From the NCBI GenBank assembly GCA_905220665.1, contig CAJNAR010000102.1:1-24831 (forward strand): 24,831 bases of DNA. Reading direction: 5' to 3'. A program made the position numbers and the translations under genes. Shown one piece after another: positions 1 through 9,400 of the stretch. Positions within the stretch are counted from its first letter, which is position 1. Every line of letters starts with the position of its first letter. This DNA comes from Albugo candida (Eukaryota; Oomycota; Peronosporomycetes; Albuginales; Albuginaceae). The notes under the pieces were generated by a model. The model searched no databases and had not been told where the DNA came from. It was given only the letters and a program-made list of their open reading frames with translations.

Positions 1-4
1 CATA

Positions 5-167
5 GGGTGACTCATGAGGGTTGCCACGTCACTACAAGTGGACGCTAGCACCCTGGTTCTGTCGATATGTCGACTTGGACCATTGTTTTTGAAAGAAAAG
101 AGTTGAAAAAAGTAGTTTTTCGAGTTGTTTTGTACTAAATTGGCGGGTTGCGTAGTAGCCGGAAATT
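5..167 (-). repeat. Left arm of a 163-bp inverted repeat
   Basis: This stretch reads, in reverse complement, almost exactly as 3825-3987, with only a few substitutions and indels near its inner end. The match starts at GGGTGAC (5-11) and fades near AGCCGGAAATT (about 157-167). The right arm is also the first part of the 5' UTR of the plus-strand LINE. The left arm is therefore either the start of a second LINE copy running leftward out of the window, or the left terminal inverted repeat of a roughly 4-kb composite element. Only four bases lie to its left, so no target duplication can be looked for. Confidence 0.85.
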
Positions 168-1113
168 CAGAAGAGCTCTACTTGCTTTATTCGAATCGCT
201 ACTCAGCTTAGAAACGATTTTTTGCCTTCAGTCCGCTCTCTTCAACTTTTCGGCGCGTTAAGTAGTCCAATCATTCCAATAAGAGCATTCCTTTTTCCAG
301 AGTATGCTATTCGTATATACATCACAATGAGCATCAATATATTTATACATCGTCTAATTTCAGGCAATATTAATTCTACATGTCATTGCTCTTGGCATAC
401 TCTGGCTGAACACTCTCGCATCCATTTATTTAAATTTCCTGCAGAAAAACTTAGTGCATGACTCTTCATGTCGAATCAAATCCTCACTCACTCTGTCATT
501 CCATTATAACATTCACGAATGACAGAAAAGAAGCTCTATCAGATGCTGTCGCCTTTATCTTTTCCATCTATCACTTGGTTCTTCAAATTTTATACTTAAT
601 AAAAAGCTAGAGGAACCATTTCAAGTAACTGTGGGCGGTATTTAGACTCTTGACCCATCTTCTAGTCTACTGATTATAATCGCGATTCCAAGCACGTTTG
701 TGCACGATGTAGGGCGTACCAATCCATCCACTTGATCTCAAAACCATTCACTGCTTATTCGATGAACGAGCCTCGATCTATTCTTTCCTACATTTACAAG
801 GAATCGATGCAAACTTCAAAGCCATTTGCGCCGAAATTATTCAGATGAACATTTAGGTGGCAGCACAGTAGACTTGAATTGTGAGTAAAACCCAATGATG
901 AATGCTTCTTAGGCATATAGACCAAGGTCGCTATATTCTGTCGAAGTCCCTGCTGCTTGTCTATGTGATCTGTCTCTCAGTTTCGACACTACAAGTCACA
1001 GGCGGCTTCGGTAATTGTAGGTGCTTTTACTTGTTGATCACTATAAAGATGATATTCATACTAGGTATCTTATACCTACCCTACTCAACCTACTCGGGTT
1101 TGCTCTACATCAA
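168..1113. other. Noncoding stretch, probably the 3' end of the Gypsy element
   Basis: No protein family is recognisable on either strand. It lies directly downstream (minus strand) of the end of the Gypsy pol remnant, so the expected content is its 3' untranslated region and 3' LTR. I could not mark LTR boundaries, because no second direct copy of this sequence is visible in the window. Open frames here of up to about 100 codons have no recognisable composition or motif and overlap one another. Confidence 0.35.
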
Positions 1114-3290
1114 CTACCCAGTCGTCACTTCGTACGGGACACAAACGGATCTAAATCGCATCACTTCGCCTTCTTCCATCAAGTTTCGCCTTCAATAGAC
1201 CGCTACATCGCTTCAGCTGTAGGATTGTTTGCGACCCACCTCGACAGCAGGACCGGAACATCTTCATGCAGGATAACAGCGGTCTCTCATATGTTTTCCA
1301 CGCTATCTAGCCCGATCAATTTGACCAGGATTTCCCATGTCTGTAGATCGTGATTGAGACGGCACGCTAAGAATCGCTCCATTAAATGGCATTCATTCGC
1401 AAACACGATATCATCCCATGGATTCTGCGTTACCTCCAAATGTCTTTTTTCATAAATCCCTAGTCGTGGAGCGTGACGCGTGTGGAAATCGTAGGGCTCC
1501 ACTGGCTCCTGAAATCTATGCACCCGATCATGCAATGTAGAGACCACACGGTATCGGAACTTCCAACGTAGGACCAATTTTTGGCGGGCTTGGTGACGTC
1601 ACCGGATAATACAAAATTTGCAATTTTAAAATTGGTACATATGACGCGTTTTTCATTGCTGTAGCGGCGTCTTGCTGCCTCTTTCTTTTGTTTTGTGGCC
1701 TCGGGTAATGCCTTCTTCATATTTTCCAGTGTTTCTTGAAGGTTTTTAATGGATTCTTGCTGTTTCACATTTATCGGTCATAGACGCCAAATCATTTCAT
1801 GCCGTCGGGTGATGCATCACGCTGATCGGATCTCCTGCTGGCAGTGCCGTAAACTCTATAAACGGTGTATAACCATTTAGCCGAGCTCATGGTAGCTAAC
1901 TTACTGACGATTGATAGAGTGGCAACAAAGTGGGCCATTGTCCAATCCTCAGCTTTCTTTCGCCCAAAATACAGTGCATTGTCTTTACTTCGATGGGCCC
2001 ATCTTCTCACATACGATACGCCGTCACGAAATAATGTTTGCGCGTAGATGTTTCGAAAGTTTCGAAATAACTTCATTCGTTAAATGTGACCCTCCGTAAG
2101 ACATCCAGACCGAGACCACGCCATAGCTCTAAAGCAAATCCATTGTTGCTACCACGGTGACATCGGTGTTGGCCACCCCATCAGGAATAAACTACCAAAA
2201 CCCGCTCATGTCATCTTTCAATACGAGCACATAATGATACCCTCCAACACCTGCAGGCATTGAAAGACGATCGAAATATAAGATTTCACTCGGTTTCTCT
2301 TAGCGTTTCTTTGAATAGGCGAAAAATATCTTCCTTCTCGCGACAAAAGACAGTGTAGACATCGGAGCACGAATGCCTTCACGTCACGATTCATCGAGCT
2401 CCATACTACATGCTTTGCTATTTCTGAAATGTCGTCGCGATACTCCGATGATCTGCAGCTCCTGCAGGAGACAAATTCAAAGTCGTTGCTCGACATTTGC
2501 GACACTGTTTGGGATCCAAATGCGGTTGTCCGCATCTACTAACGCCACGCTTGTTGTCTTTCTTCAATGTGGATTTATACGAAGGCTTCTGTCTTCCGAA
2601 GCTGATTCTAGCACGCCAAATTCCTCCAATGACGGCCATGCAAAGACACCCCACCAATCCAAACCAAAAAACAAACCCAACACACCCCAACAAAAACCAA
2701 ACAAAAAAACCATACAAAAAAAAAAACACACATTCTAGCACGCCAAATTCCTCCAATGACGGCCATGCAAAAGCAGTAGCTTTCAAAGGCGATACATTTT
2801 GTACGACAGCCAGAGCATAAGGTTTGTTCGTTTTTTGTTTCACCCCTTCACTTGGCGATCCCAACGGGATAGCATAACCCTCCATACGTTTATATCCCCA
2901 GATACATATCCGATCACATAACAAAACGTTTGCAAGACCATTTCCATTCGTTGAAGCTTGTCCGCTTCATATCTTGCGATGGGGGTATCGGATCGAGAAT
3001 AAATTCTAGATTTGGTAATCATTGAAAAAATGGAAACTTTTCTCTTGCACTAACAGACGAATTCTCCACAACGACGAAAACTTTCTTCGATATAGTTGCC
3101 CAACCTGCAGCGGATCCTTCAAAATATCCACTTATAAATGCGAGTGGTACATGTACTTTGTCAACGATTTCATTACACTGTTTATCTGGTTCTTTAACTA
3201 CCTTCCTTATCCTATCATGAGCCCCTCACCGTGTGAATATCACTTAAGTCTGACTTCAATCCTAGGGAGGCAGATATTTTCCAAGCTTAT
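1114..3290 (-). pseudogene. Ty3/Gypsy retrotransposon pol remnant (RNase H, integrase, chromodomain)
   Basis: Read right to left on the minus strand, this is the 3' half of a Ty3/Gypsy polyprotein. RNase H comes first (about 3260-2845), with PLAFISGYFEGSAAGWATI at about 3150-3095 and the end of the domain, DINVWRVMLSRWD, at about 2870. The integrase HHCC-type segment follows (about 2535-2370; KAFVLRCLHCL retains both cysteines). The catalytic core has YHYVLVLKDDM at about 2250-2210 and continues to about 1800. A Lys/Arg/Glu-rich helix (about 1770-1640) leads into the C-terminal domain EPVEPYDFHTRHAPRL and a chromodomain-like end (ECHLMERF to the stop at 1203-1205). A further frame (about 1195-1114) resembles the usual tail after the chromodomain. 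Stops and frameshifts occur throughout. Protease, reverse transcriptase and gag are absent; the 5' break is where the SINE nest begins. It would have carried out cDNA integration, with the chromodomain directing insertion to chromatin. The family is secure; the subclade is inferred. Confidence 0.85.
2605..2771. repeat. 40-bp direct duplication flanking an A/C-rich insert
   Basis: Positions 2605-2644 and 2732-2771 are identical over 40 bp (ATTCTAGCACGCCAAATTCC onward). Between them lie 87 bp made almost only of A and C, ending in long A runs. The duplicated piece is part of the Gypsy pol reading frame between RNase H and integrase, so the insert arose after the element landed. On the minus strand the insert yields a false hydrophobic segment rich in F, G, L and V. 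It could be a retroposed A-rich tail with an unusually long target duplication, a slippage event, or an assembly join. Confidence 0.9.
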
Positions 3291-3299
3291 TGCTTGAGT

Positions 3300-3412
3300 G
3301 GGCTCAAACCGCTGCCCACACTACCGGGGATCGAACTAACGACCTCCCGCAGGGGGTCCGTGCGCTCAAGTGCTTAACCGACCGAGCTGGGTACGGAGGA
3401 CCCCTTTAAAGG
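3300..3412 (-). repeat. tRNA-derived SINE head (copy A)
   Basis: On the minus strand this reads as a tRNA-like RNA polymerase III unit. The A box is CAGCTCGGTCGG (plus 3378-3389) and the B box is AGTTCGATCC (plus 3328-3337), at normal tRNA-gene spacing. The sequence does not close a good acceptor stem, so I call it SINE-derived rather than a tRNA gene. It abuts the broken 5' side of the Gypsy pol, suggesting that insertion here helped truncate it. Confidence 0.65.
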
Positions 3413-3417
3413 GGCCG

Positions 3418-3486
3418 ACAGGTCTCGATGTCGGGACCCTTTCGCATAGCGTTCGTGCACTATACCGACTGAGCTAGTGTGTACGC
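3418..3486 (-). repeat. tRNA-derived SINE head (copy B)
   Basis: The minus strand has a consensus A box TAGCTCAGTCGG (plus 3465-3476). A weak B-box-like segment lies near 3418-3440. The 16-bp string ACTGAGCTAGTGTGTA at its 5' end (3468-3483) recurs at 3802-3817 just before the right inverted-repeat arm. Another tRNA-like A box is found there, so a further fragment of the same family probably lies at about 3781-3817. Confidence 0.5.
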
Positions 3487-3487
3487 A

Positions 3488-3566
3488 CCCCGTCGGGGGG
3501 CCTAGCGGTTAGTACACATGTGTTCCGACCGTGTGTACACCGGTTCGAATCCCGGCGGTGGCAAAA
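3488..3566 (+). repeat. tRNA-derived SINE head (copy C)
   Basis: On the plus strand an A-box-like TAGCGGTTAG (3503-3512) and a perfect B box GGTTCGAATCC (3542-3552) are spaced as in a tRNA gene. The anticodon-loop region could present CCG, but the T stem has mismatches and the 5' acceptor strand does not pair with CGGTGGC at the 3' side. An intact tRNA is therefore unlikely and a SINE head is preferred. It faces away from copies A and B. Confidence 0.6.
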
Positions 3567-3824
3567 GGGCTGCGATGGGGCCCCTCGGCGGAGGCAAAGA
3601 TTCCTCCACGTAAATATCAACCTACTCAATGAAGATATGGACGTGTCAAGACCGCTGGCAACTACACCAGAAAATAACTGTACAGGAGTTGGACCGGGCT
3701 CTTCAGAGCGTTACATACTAGTGATTAGAATAGAGTAGATAACCACCAAACTGAGTAACAGAAAGGTGTCTAAATAAAAGTACTACGGGCGAACACCCTT
3801 AACTGAGCTAGTGTGTATATTCTC

Positions 3825-3987
3825 AATTTGCCGGCTACTAAGTAACCCCACAATTTAGTAAAAACAACTCGAAAAACTACTTTTTTCAACTCTTTTCTTT
3901 CAAAAACAATGGTCCAAGTCGACATATCGACAGAACCAGGGTGCTAGCGTCCACTTGTAGTGACGTGGCAACCCTCATGAGTCACCC
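3825..3987 (+). repeat. Right arm of a 163-bp inverted repeat, outer part of the LINE 5' UTR
   Basis: This is the inverted partner of 5-167. It leads without a visible break into the hairpin-rich leader at 3988-4193 and then LINE ORF1, so it probably belongs to the LINE 5' UTR. Homology with the left arm stops right after GTCACCC (3981-3987), as the left arm runs into the window edge. Confidence 0.8.
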
Positions 3988-4017
3988 AGTTTTGGGTGAT
4001 TGCATGATTGTTGATGA

Positions 4018-4118
4018 GTCATCACCCCTGTGTGATGACGTGGAAAGTACCCCACTCCCAGTGTGACGGTACAGGTTAATACCGGTACTACCGGTGTCGG
4101 ATGTGGTACCGGTAGTAC
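4018..4118 (+). repeat. Hairpin-forming inverted repeats in the LINE 5' UTR
   Basis: Two perfect inverted repeats follow one another. GTCATCAC (4018-4025) pairs with GTGATGAC (4032-4039) across 6 bases. GTACTACCGGT (4085-4095) pairs with ACCGGTAGTAC (4108-4118) across 12 bases. A weaker TCACCC/GGGTGA pair lies at 3982-3999. They sit between the inverted-repeat arm and the ORF1 start and could shape the RNA leader or bind regulators; that role is inference. Confidence 0.75.
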
Positions 4119-4193
4119 ATGCGGTACTGTCGTTGCCTCGTCACAGGGTGACTCAAAGGCAACTGCAAGTGTGTACGACACTAAAAGTTCCAC

Positions 4194-5454
4194 TTGGCTG
4201 ACCTTATAAAATCACAGGAGTCCTTGCGTAAGGACCAGGCTAGAGCTCGGGCGAAATTTCGCGTGGAGCTCGCAAAGCCGAAAGCCTCGGATATCGAGGC
4301 TATACTGCAGCTATATGCTGATGGGGAGCACCCGGATTGGTCTGTTTTGTCTGCGAAACTGGAAGCAGCAAGACCTTTCCAAATCCGGAAAACAACCTTC
4401 CCGATGGTCTTGGAGACGGTCCAGTCCTTGACCCGTACTCCGAATGGGAAAATTTTATCCTCTCTGATGCGAGACCACGGCAATCCGGTCTTTGAAAGTT
4501 TACTGGAGAGCCGGTCAATCGCTCAGGTATCTAAAGTGTCTGGGGGAAACATCAGGGTGATGGTCACCACGGCGGATGCCTGCCAACAGTTTGAGTGTCA
4601 GCCGGTGACTATCCTTGGGGAAAAGTACTTTTTTCGGGAGTTTGATACTCTTGAAACAAAATACTACCTCGATGTCTTCGGCGTAGGCGTGGAGGAGAAG
4701 CGGAACCACATACTCCGCGCTCTTCACCAACTCGGATGTCAAGTGGTGTATGACACCTTTTGCGAGTCGATTCCCACTAAGGAAGTGGCGATGTCGACTT
4801 GGCGAGTTTACTTCGGTAGTTTGACGTGCCCCCAACAACTGGTTCGAGTTGGTAAAGTGATTGAAGAAATCGCTTACGACAAACAACTTTACCCAGTAAG
4901 GGAAAAATGCTCCTATTCCAATTGAACGACCACGGGTCAACGTGGTCCTTATTGCTTGGATTTGGGTGCTACATCAGCCACAGGAGCACGGCAACAACAA
5001 ACCAACAAGCAAAAGAAACAGCAAAACCAGAATCATTCTGCAACTCCGATTCACAACAAACAAAAACAAAAAAAGCAACAAAAGCCACCAACCGAACCAG
5101 CGGCACTTGTGGTGCCAACACAAGCGGTAGTGAATCCAGTTCCCAGTCAAGAATTGGAGACGAGGACACCTGAAAGGAAGCTCTCCGATCAAATCTCGTT
5201 GGAGCTCAACACTCCCCCCACTATCACACCACCAGGAGCACAAGCTTTATTGCAACCCACACCTCCCATCCTCCAACTGACCAGTCAGTCATACTCACAA
5301 CCACGGGTAGAGCGGGATGGGGATGTATCCATGAAGTTGGCATGGACGAGTGGAAAACGTAACCGGGTGGAGCCGATTTAACAAATGGTCTCCAAAGCAC
5401 CACCTCTTGCGCTTCCGAAGTTAGCGACGAGTAATTCTTTTGCTGTGCTCGCAA
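4194..5454 (+). pseudogene. LINE ORF1 remnant (RRM-like RNA-binding protein)
   Basis: A 243-codon frame (4194-4925) begins MADLIKSQ only if TTG is read as start. An in-frame stop lies four codons upstream (4182), so the ancestral ATG was probably changed to TTG. Its C-terminal half has the pattern of L1-type ORF1 proteins: FFREFDTLETKYYLDVFGV, then LGCQVVYDTF, then STWRVYF. After a frameshift near 4925-4955 the protein continues as a Lys/Gln/Asn-rich stretch and a Pro/Thr-rich tail (4956-5381). After another shift it reaches TSNSFAVLAT (about 5425-5454). ORF1p binds element RNA into ribonucleoprotein particles. Neither a zinc knuckle nor a coiled coil is clear. Confidence 0.75.
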
Positions 5455-5459
5455 CTATG

Positions 5460-6400
5460 GAGTGTAGATCGAGTCAGTAAAAGCGGTTGCCAATCCGGAG
5501 AATGGGAATCGAGTTCAAATCATCCCCATGCAAGGACGGATGCCAAAAGAGGTGGCCACTTCGAAAGAGGCAGCGCACTTTTATATGAAGCGTCATACAA
5601 CGGTGGTAAAAGCAGAGCGACCAACTCGAATTGGTGAAATCGGAGAGCTCATGGAAATGGATTCCAAAAATGCACTTCACCAGCTTTGAACGCACAAGCT
5701 GGTTCAAGCCGATGCGTGCATCCCTCATGTGCGTCGGCTGGTACAATTTTGTACCAACCCAGACCAAATCATCCGGGCAGCATTAGATCATCCCATCACC
5801 ATGCATGGGGTGCTTATTCATGCATGGAGTCGAATAATCCTGCTTTGGACGAAATAGCACATCTACTTCTAATTAATCGCGTTTTTGCAGCGCACAATCT
5901 CGGCGAAGATGTCACGTTTACGACGCGATGGAATCGCCATGTTGGTGGAAAAGTTCCCTCAAAGAGAGCTGTATTGTTCGAGAAAGTGATGCCTTGGTGG
6001 AAGTCAGTGCCGGACACTGCTCACGGTTTGACTCGGGCGATCAAAGCTCTCGCATTATTGAAATTGGTATTTATGTCTACTACCCCGACATTTTACACAG
6101 ATCACTGGATACACTATCTCACCGATAGACAAGAGATCTGGATTCCTGGTCACCATTGTCGTTTACTTCCGATCAATGTGCTAATATTGTTGTTACGCTT
6201 CGACGAAGGAAATTTTTTTTGGTCTCAGTGGTTTGGTGGTAAATGGCGAGGACTTCTATGTGGTGATATCAGCGAGCTCTCAGTCAATCTCAGCTTTTTC
6301 CCAGAAGAGAAAGCAACACTCCAACTTTCAAAAACAGTTGGTGAAACGAGGTTGATTGCTGGTGCACTTCAGCGTGAATGCTAATGGCTCCTCGATTATT
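5460..6400 (+). pseudogene. LINE segment between ORF1 and endonuclease
   Basis: The first part (about 5470-5685) reads as KEVATSKEAAHFYMKRHTTV followed by GEIGELMEMDSKNALHQL and a stop. A 232-codon frame (5686-6384) then carries NRVFAAHNLGEDVTFTTRWN and HGLTRAIKALALLKLVFM. Its composition is protein-like, and the frame stays open through the region where the element must be coding. No conserved domain is recognised. It may be the C-terminal part of ORF1 or a lineage-specific N-terminal extension of ORF2. Confidence 0.5.
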
Positions 6401-6429
6401 TCACCGTGGAACAATATATCAGCACTCAC

Positions 6430-7165
6430 GGTGAATGTCAATGAATTTCATGAAATGGTTATCTTTTTATCGACCACATCCTATCACAGCACTCCATTTT
6501 TTGTGTTCAAGAAACCAGGTTTCACGATCACAACCAAATGGACTCCTGTCAGTTTTCATTATCCTCAAAAATGCAGCACAAAATGTTTGTCAATGACCAC
6601 AACAGTGCTTTTCTCCATCCGACTCAAAGCCGCAGTGATGGCGTCATGACAATCATTCGTTCGGACTTTCCCGGTTATACAGAAGCTGAAGAACTTACCG
6701 AACGAAACATTCGAAATTGTTATTTGGTTTTGCGTCTTATCATTCACGATGCACCGGTGTATATTCACAATGTATATGCACCGGTCAAGGCCGAGGAACG
6801 GGTGGGTTTTTATGAGTTATTGCTTTCCAACACTTTCAAATCGACCGCAACACATATCGTATTTGGTGATTTCAGCACACCGCTCGATCCAGCTATCGAT
6901 GCTTCGAGTGGAACAGTTCAACACAGACTGAGTCGACTAGCGTGTCTGGAATGGCTTTCACAATTGGGTGTGGTAGATGCTTGGCGAATACAACATCTGA
7001 ATGAAAAAGTATTAACAGGACCATTACCGCGCAAGAATCGGCTTGATTACATCTGCATTTCGGGAGAGCTATTCAATATTGCATTTAAAACCTAAGCGGC
7101 AGATCATCTGGCACAGAAAGTAGCTTTTGCAAATACAACTCAATCTCCGGGTCGAGGATGTTGGA
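6430..7165 (+). pseudogene. LINE ORF2 apurinic-type endonuclease domain remnant
   Basis: The APE/exonuclease III-fold motifs occur in order. An Asn-containing strand NVNEFHEMV is at about 6430-6460. CVQETRF, with the catalytic Glu, is at about 6510 in a shifted frame. GVMTIIR, HNVYAPV and GDFSTPLD follow in the open frame 6538-7095. RLDYI is at about 7038-7052 and the terminal SDHLA-like motif is at about 7100, one frameshift beyond. GDFS replaces the usual GDFN, so a metal/DNA-contacting Asn is lost. The enzyme would nick target DNA to prime reverse transcription. Confidence 0.8.
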
Positions 7166-7619
7166 AATGTTCATTACGACTATTTGAATATCCTTAAGTT
7201 GTCGAAGCAATCAAATTGGAAGCGAATTTGGTGCTCGAACAGTTACGGACAACTTCGAATCCCGGTAAAAATGTGGAAAAGTCGGAAGACGAGAATCAAG
7301 AAACAGCTTCAAAGCATTGAAAAAAGGTTGCAAACGATACCGACGTGATGTTGAGTCTAGCCAGCGTGATATGGAAGTCGCAGCAGCTCGATATCGCATC
7401 CAAGACACCAATGAGTCACGGTATTTTTACGAATCGGGTCTCCACCAATTTAGAATCTCAGTCGAAAACAATGCGAAATACAACAAAGATGTATGTTTCG
7501 ACCATCACGTGAAGCATATGAAGAACTTTTCCAAGCATTTTTTTCGCCCTCCGGATAATTTTGTCGTCGCGTGCCGATCGAAAATGTCATCAGAAAATGT
7601 GGTACCGTGACATCGAAAC

Positions 7620-9400
7620 CGAGGAAGATTATTGACGAATTCAGAGATCATTGGGGTGGTTTTCATGGGCTCTTTTTATAGCTCTGAGACCGACTCAAAT
7701 GTTCCAAGTGAAAGAAAGCAAAAAAAGTTACTCGATTCGATTCAAGTTTCCCTTGCCTCAGCAGAGCAAGACCGTCTCTCAACTCGGTTAAGTACGACGG
7801 AGATGGCGGAAGCGATCAAGCACATGCGGAGTAATTCTTCTCCAGATACGGATGGACTACCAGCTGCATTTTATCAGCTTGATCCGGAAACGTTTGGAGA
7901 GTGTCTGAAGATCGTGTTCGAACATCAGCTGGAAAGTAAAATTTCACTTCGATCACAACGTCACTCAGCAATCACACTTTCATAGAAAAAAGGATCACGA
8001 GGGGATCCTGGCAACTATCGACCGACCGCACTGCTTTGCGTCGATGTGAAAGTACTTCCAAAAGTGTTGGCGTATCGATTGCAACGTTTTTTGCCAAAAA
8101 TGATCCATCGAGATCAAAAAGCATTTCTGTGAGGAAGCTCAATGCATCACCATATTTGCCATCTCACCGACATTCAAGACTTGACCACTCATCGTGGGGT
8201 GGAAGCTTATGCTACTTTTCTCGACTTTGAGAAAACTTATGATAGAGTCAATTGGAAGTACATGTTTCGCGTTTTGGAAAAAATGAGTGTTGGAAAAAGT
8301 TTTATTGAACTGGGTTCGTCTTTTGTACAATAACACAAAGGCGCAGATGATTGTTAATGGAAATATCACACCGTCCATTACACCACAACGTGGAGTGAAA
8401 CAAGGTGATCCTCTCTCAGCATTACTTTTTCTGATGACGATCGAACCTCTGGGAAATGTACTTCGCCAACATGAAGAAAATGGCATTTGAATCAATGGCA
8501 GGATGTCTCAACTGGACTATTTCTCGAGGACGATTCGACATTGCTTTCAGAGACATCAAATGGTGTTTTGACGCAACTCAAACTCGTTCAAGTCTATTGC
8601 GATGGATCGGGTGCGAAACTCAACTTTAGAAAATCATCTTTGCTCTCATTGAATCGGACCAAGCCATGTCCACGTATTCTCAATTTGACCATAATGGGTA
8701 CGGAGGATTCGGTCAAGCATTTGGGTATTCCGTTCGGCCAGAAACCAACTCATTCGATGCTTAATTCAACTCTCGACAAGCGTTTTTTCGATGGGTTTGG
8801 TGTATGGTTTCGGCGAGCAAAAACTGTTCGTGGTCGACTACTGGTTGCGCAGACGATGATTTTATCACGTTTGTGGCATTACACGATGCACGTGGACATA
8901 CCAACAGTGACTATTCGACAGTGGCAATCGATGTTAAATCGATTTGTGCTTGGTCGGAAACACAGAAAAGATTCAAAACATGTTCACCTACTCAGCAAAG
9001 AATTTTTATATGTTCGACGACAAGATGGTGGACTACAAGTTCCTTTTTTTGTGAGACGATTAAAGCTACAACTTTTTCAATCCCTGCAGCAGTTCGCATC
9101 CGATGCGTCAACAATCATTCCTGCGAATTGGACAACAGCTTCGACGGAATTATTACAACTTATCCAGCCTCCCTTTGGACCAAACAAGCCGATGGATATA
9201 TTCACCATCGCACCAAATCGACATGGAAAAATGGTTCAATGGGAGAGCATATCGTCTTGGTGGAAACACGCATTTAAAATGTGGCATCCAGTGGATTGCA
9301 GCATTTCAATTTCACATTCGAATGTTTCACAACGCCGTCAGTACTACATGGAGCAACCGATGTGGTTCCACTGCGACCAAGAATTATGATATGAATCTGC
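7620..9400 (+). pseudogene. LINE ORF2 reverse transcriptase domain remnant
   Basis: The motifs run in canonical order: SPDTDGLPAAFYQ (about 7840-7880), GNYRPTALLCVDVKVLPKVL (about 8005-8065), palm motif A FLDFEKTYDRVNWK (about 8215-8260), motif B QRGVKQGDPLSALLF (about 8388-8430), and motif C LFLEDDSTLL (about 8520-8548). KHLGIPFG at about 8715 starts the thumb. Both aspartates of motif C survive, although the usual FADD reads LEDD. The longest intact stretch is 8487-9389 (300 codons). Stops or frameshifts fall near 7983, 8130, 8333 and 8490. Confidence 0.85.

Noticed and set aside
222..461. 79-codon frame as a possible secreted effector
   Set aside because: No clear signal peptide followed by an effector motif such as RXLR or LFLAK. 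The region is expected to be Gypsy 3' noncoding sequence.
2418..2924. 168-codon minus frame with a long hydrophobic segment resembling a membrane protein
   Set aside because: The hydrophobic part is the reverse translation of the A/C-rich insert at 2645-2731. The rest is Gypsy pol read through the duplication.
3488..3566. Functional tRNA gene (possible CCG anticodon)
   Set aside because: The B box is perfect, but the T stem has mismatches and the acceptor arms do not pair, so a SINE head is more likely.
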